From Flavobacteriales bacterium (GTDB taxonomy: Bacteria; Bacteroidota; Bacteroidia; Flavobacteriales_C; GCA-002722245), in the NCBI GenBank assembly GCA_002722245.1, contig PBLA01000012.1:1-55647 (forward strand): a stretch of 55,647 bases of DNA. Direction: 5' to 3'. A model generated the notes under the pieces. That model was not told where the DNA came from. It saw nothing but the letters and a program-made list of their open reading frames with translations, and did no database searches. The first letter of the stretch is position 1; every line of letters starts with the position of its first letter. Shown here piece after piece: positions 52,221-55,647 of this stretch. A program made the position numbers and the translations under genes.

Positions 52221-55200
52221 TTATTTTTTGATAAACTTTTGAGATTTTACTATTTGGTTATCAGAACAAAGTTTCACGAAATACATTCCAGGAGATAACT
52301 CATTTATATCTAAAGTTACTTTACCCAATGAAGTTATATTATAAAAAGTTTCAATTAAGTTACCATTTACTCCTCTAATTTCAATTGACAAATCATTATA
52401 ATTAGTTGAAATATCAATAAATAAATTATTATGAGCTGGGTTTGGATATGATTTGAATAGCTCGTCTTCTTTCTCAACTTTTTCGAAAGTCATATTACTC
52501 GCCACCCTAATGTCATCTTCGTCACTTTCACTATCGTAATCATATGCTCTAGCATCAAACATATCTCTATTTTGAGTTAATACATCGCATAATTCATCTT
52601 GATTAATTTGATTTGAAACTCCACCAATTTGAAGTCCACAGGAAGCTGATGATGAATATAAATTATTACCCATAGTAGTTACACCTGAACTAAGTGAAGA
52701 AACACCATAGTTTCCGAAAATAGTAACTGGATTGTTTGATGCAACATCAATTGCCATCCCTGTTACATTATTACTTGTAAATGAATTTTTGCCTGCTGCA
52801 TTAGATGTAAGACCTGAACCAATCTGATTCGTCATATCTCTATTTATATTAGTCAGACCAAAAGCCGTATAATTGTAAATAAAATTATTCACTATTCTTG
52901 GTGTCACATGATCCCCCAAACTTCCTTCCAAGTGAATTGCTGTTGTATTTTCTGTAATACAGTTTCCTTTTATCACATTGGATACATTTTGGACTCCTCC
53001 ATTAGTAATAAAGTCAGCAATTCCGACAGTTTGAGTTTCCGCTACCAACTTTCCATTTAAATTATTACAACTTACGTTCAGGTTATCAAGACAATCCTCC
53101 ATATAAATTCCATATTTTGAATATTCGTGAATTTCATTATTACTCACATTAGAATTAACTACCGATCTAAGAAGAATACCCATTTGATATCCATGAAACT
53201 CATTATTCCTTATATTAATAATATCTGAATTATTAGTCCATATCGCAGGCATTCCATTGCCAGAGTTAGCATTATCGTCCTTAAAACCTGAGTAAGTCAA
53301 AATATTGTTTTGAATTTTTACATCACTTGAGGTTTCAATATTTATTGGAGTAACAATATCACCAACGGAAACTGGTCCATTAAATTCCGAATTGGAGATA
53401 TTATTCCCATCAAATATAACTTCTTTACCTCTTAGATAGAGTGCATCTTGTACATTAGTAAATTGATTATTTACAATAATCGCTTTAAAAATATCATTAT
53501 CAAAAACAGTTGCACATTCATCACTTACCCAATTGGAATTATCACCATTAAGGGCAAAACCATTAAGTGGTAAATCAAAATTGTTGGATGTAGCATCCCT
53601 TAATACATTTTCAGTAGGATTACTTTGATTCGGACTACCTTGATTACAATCATAATATGCTACCAATCCTAACTCTTCACCTGTTAAGTTACCATCTGCA
53701 TCCGATTGGATCTGAGCAGCAGTTCTTGAGGTATTCCATATTGCAATATCCCACATATTTCCTTTGAAATGCTGAGAAGTTCTATTCCTAGTATCGTATT
53801 CTTGTCCAAAACTTACTACATGATTTGCGGTAATATTGTATCGGATCACATGAGTCCCCTCAGAAATCCCATTAATAAAAATCTCGCCAATATTACCATT
53901 TCTAACATATGCAATATGTGTACATGTTCCAGTAATATCATTAGCTGAAACTATAGCGTTTCTTGAGGCTCTGTTTCTGTGATCAAATACAATTAATTGC
54001 TCACGAGTACCACGACCTGGATCTCCAAGCATTAACATAAATTCATTATCTGCACCTACACTATTTTGAGCAGGATTTACAGAAAAAAGTGCAACTCGTC
54101 CGACATCTTGATTCAGAACATCTGTATTTATCCAAAACTCTACAGTAAAATTATTCCCTGTCAAATTATTTACAACTTCATCTGCATTAATAAAATCATT
54201 GACTCCATCAAAATTTAATACAGACGTTTTATTTAAACTACTATTGTTACTTTGTGAACGTAAAGAAATACCGAAAAAACTTTCTAAATCAGTAGTGTAA
54301 TTACCCCAATTTGATTGCCCGTCATTTGTTCTTGTAAAAGTATTATTCGAAATCTCACCATTAAACTGGGTAGAAAATGCATTTATACCTCCTGCAAAAT
54401 CTTCTGATGTGTTAAACAGTAAATTATCACATCTAAACACTGACTCATCATAAAATACTGGAAATAAATCATTCTTATTAAACGTGTTCCCTGTTATTGA
54501 TGTTAAAAAGTTAATTCTATTCAAATCAATTGAGTGAAAACAGTTAATAAAAGTATTATTAGTTATTCTTAGATTAAAATCCTGATTATTTGAACCGTTA
54601 GCCTGGATTCCATAAGCCGCATTTTTAATAGTTGATGTATTCAAATAACCTAAAAAAGGTGAGTTTTCGTTAACATCAAATCTTAGACCTTTCCAAACAC
54701 CATCAATTGCACAAGGTCGGAAGACAGAATTCGTTGAACGAAATGTAGCATTATTTATAAAATCAATTCCAGCACATTCACCAAAAATAACGTCAACATT
54801 GGTTACATCTAACAATACTCCATCAACTGTTACTGTTACACCTTCTTTAACAAATACTTTATCACTCCAATTCGTCGTTTCAGTAAGTGTTATGTCTTCA
54901 GAATAAACAATTAAATTCTCCAAATCAAAATTCTCTAAACTTTCACAGCACTTGGATGGATCAAAAGGAACAGTTTTTAAATAATTGTCTCTGTTATATT
55001 GAACACTACCATTTAGTATAACGTTCTCCACCTCTAATTTAGGGCCGTTAGATGCACTTTCGGAAAATAAATCATATGAATCATTAGGACCAACACAGAT
55101 CGTTGCAGTTGCTCTACAATCAACTAATTGTATAGGAATTGACTCACCATTTAAATGACCATCTTTATAAAGAGTGTATTTTTTATCTTCACATTCACAA

Positions 55201-55647
55201 TTTTCAGAATTATCAATTGTTAATTCAATATTTTTATAATTATCCTCTCCTTGATCAGTGAAATCAAAATAATCCTTTCCATTTGGATACTGAACCTCAC
55301 CATTAACAAAAATATTGTCGTAATTAACACCATTCTGAAGATCAGGATTACTTATGGAAACAATATCATTTGGGTTTAAACAAAGTGTTACTTCATAATC
55401 ACAACCTGTAACAGGGTAATAATAATCCGTCGGAATTCTCTGATCTTTAGATAAAACAGATACTCTTAATTGAAAATCCTCGCAATTATTACACATTTTA
55501 CGCTGTACCTTAAAAGTAACATCAGTACAACATGTACCTTCTATCCAGTTGGAATTATCACCATTAAGGGCAAAACCATTAAGTGGTAAATCAAAATTGT
55601 TGGATGTAGCATCCCTTAATACATTTTCAGTAGGATTACTTTGATTC
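52221..55647 (-). CDS. Giant secreted beta-helix/LamG protein, N-terminus beyond the window
   Basis: The frame is open to base 55647, at least 1141 residues; the ATG at 55496 is internal, not the start. Domains from the visible N-side: the end of a LamG-like module, two related Cys-containing beta units (each with VTLCLNPND / ATICVGPND and NGEVQYPN / NGSVQYNR), a right-handed beta-helix region (NNATF, ITNNTFINC), a LamG/concanavalin-like module (VLNFDGVNDFINADEV, FTVEFWINT, GNMWDIAIWNTSRTAAQI), more beta-helix repeats (NNIS, NNEIHEYSKYGIYMEDC), and a type A sorting domain (SYPNPAHN, GMYFVKL, KFIKK). It is probably a surface adhesin or polysaccharide-binding protein. A 99-bp stretch coding NPTENVLRDATSNNFDLPL onward occurs twice, exactly, 2016 bp apart. 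Confidence 0.88.
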   Translation of the reverse strand, partial: NQSNPTENVLRDATSNNFDLPLNGFALNGDNSNWIEGTCCTDVTFKVQRKMCNNCEDFQLRVSVLSKDQRIPTDYYYPVTGCDYEVTLCLNPNDIVSISNPDLQNGVNYDNIFVNGEVQYPNGKDYFDFTDQGEDNYKNIELTIDNSENCECEDKKYTLYKDGHLNGESIPIQLVDCRATATICVGPNDSYDLFSESASNGPKLEVENVILNGSVQYNRDNYLKTVPFDPSKCCESLENFDLENLIVYSEDITLTETTNWSDKVFVKEGVTVTVDGVLLDVTNVDVIFGECAGIDFINNATFRSTNSVFRPCAIDGVWKGLRFDVNENSPFLGYLNTSTIKNAAYGIQANGSNNQDFNLRITNNTFINCFHSIDLNRINFLTSITGNTFNKNDLFPVFYDESVFRCDNLLFNTSEDFAGGINAFSTQFNGEISNNTFTRTNDGQSNWGNYTTDLESFFGISLRSQSNNSSLNKTSVLNFDGVNDFINADEVVNNLTGNNFTVEFWINTDVLNQDVGRVALFSVNPAQNSVGADNEFMLMLGDPGRGTREQLIVFDHRNRASRNAIVSANDITGTCTHIAYVRNGNIGEIFINGISEGTHVIRYNITANHVVSFGQEYDTRNRTSQHFKGNMWDIAIWNTSRTAAQIQSDADGNLTGEELGLVAYYDCNQGSPNQSNPTENVLRDATSNNFDLPLNGFALNGDNSNWVSDECATVFDNDIFKAIIVNNQFTNVQDALYLRGKEVIFDGNNISNSEFNGPVSVGDIVTPINIETSSDVKIQNNILTYSGFKDDNANSGNGMPAIWTNNSDIINIRNNEFHGYQMGILLRSVVNSNVSNNEIHEYSKYGIYMEDCLDNLNVSCNNLNGKLVAETQTVGIADFITNGGVQNVSNVIKGNCITENTTAIHLEGSLGDHVTPRIVNNFIYNYTAFGLTNINRDMTNQIGSGLTSNAAGKNSFTSNNVTGMAIDVASNNPVTIFGNYGVSSLSSGVTTMGNNLYSSSASCGLQIGGVSNQINQDELCDVLTQNRDMFDARAYDYDSESDEDDIRVASNMTFEKVEKEDELFKSYPNPAHNNLFIDISTNYNDLSIEIRGVNGNLIETFYNITSLGKVTLDINELSPGMYFVKLCSDNQIVKSQKFIKK
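53533..53631 (-). repeat. 99-bp direct repeat, copy 1
   Basis: Identical base for base to 55549-55647 and in the same reading frame (offset 2016 = 672 codons). It codes for the end of a LamG module. Confidence 0.95.
55549..55647 (-). repeat. 99-bp direct repeat, copy 2 (may continue past the edge)
   Basis: Identical to 53533-53631. The window ends inside the match, so its full length is unknown; the first mismatch on the left is at 55548. Confidence 0.95.

Overview
The window is AT-rich chromosomal DNA from a Bacteroidota bacterium, most likely a flavobacterial-type (Flavobacteriales) aquatic or marine organism. The evidence is type IX secretion (T9SS) sorting domains of type A (ends of four large secreted proteins, including the GH16 and GH19 enzymes) and type B (gliding-motility-associated C-terminal domain), TonB-dependent transport, a membrane pyrophosphatase, many lipoproteins with short lipoboxes, and promoters of the phylum's TTG-N19-21-TAnnTTTG form. 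I see no phage, insertion sequence, CRISPR array or rRNA. One tRNA is present (tRNA-Val, TAC).

Left part (1-16.7 kb). A secreted CE2-like esterase runs off the left edge. Then comes a segmental duplication. Segment A (about 1480-6400) and segment B (about 10106-16700) each contain an RlmD/RumA-type rRNA m5U methyltransferase, a lamin-tail/type B sorting protein (complete in B, only its last 22 codons left in A), Kazal-type lipoproteins, and two copies of an unrecognised 75-residue protein flanking the Kazal gene(s). Segment B also holds a heavily deleted third methyltransferase relic. The Na+/H+ pyrophosphatase gene hppA and an alpha/beta hydrolase lie between the segments. A TPR protein gene sits inside segment A.

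Middle (16.8-35 kb). An apparent three-gene operon holds a small CxxxC protein, a TonB-dependent receptor and a PepSY membrane protein, and is probably for metal or metal-chelate uptake. A divergent pair of very large secreted proteins follows, one with an SGNH-like domain and one with a GH16 glucanase domain. They share a ~100-residue repeated Ig-like module and a near-matching C-terminus. Then come a predicted outer-membrane protein, tRNA-Val, two unannotated single-span membrane micro-proteins, clpB, and a GHL10/DUF187 lipoprotein hydrolase.

Right part (35-55.6 kb). Here are an ammonium transporter; an envelope operon of a 1081-residue TPR protein, an outer-membrane barrel and a LysM glucosaminidase with 0-1 nt gaps; a cold-shock protein; AnmK (cell-wall recycling); a CsgG-like/LPP20/HAD trio whose stop and start codons overlap; a serine beta-lactamase-like lipoprotein; a GH19 chitinase with T9SS signal; and a giant beta-helix/LamG protein that is still open at the right edge and carries a perfect 99-bp internal repeat.

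Together the genes suggest a polymer-degrading, surface-active bacterium: secreted CE2, GH16 and GH19 enzymes, GHL10 on the envelope, and murein recycling (glucosaminidase, AnmK). The most unusual content is the duplicated methyltransferase / type-B-sorted protein / Kazal / small-protein block. Start sites were revised where a promoter or conserved N-terminus excluded the longest frame; several promoters lie so close to the start codon that leaderless mRNAs are suggested.
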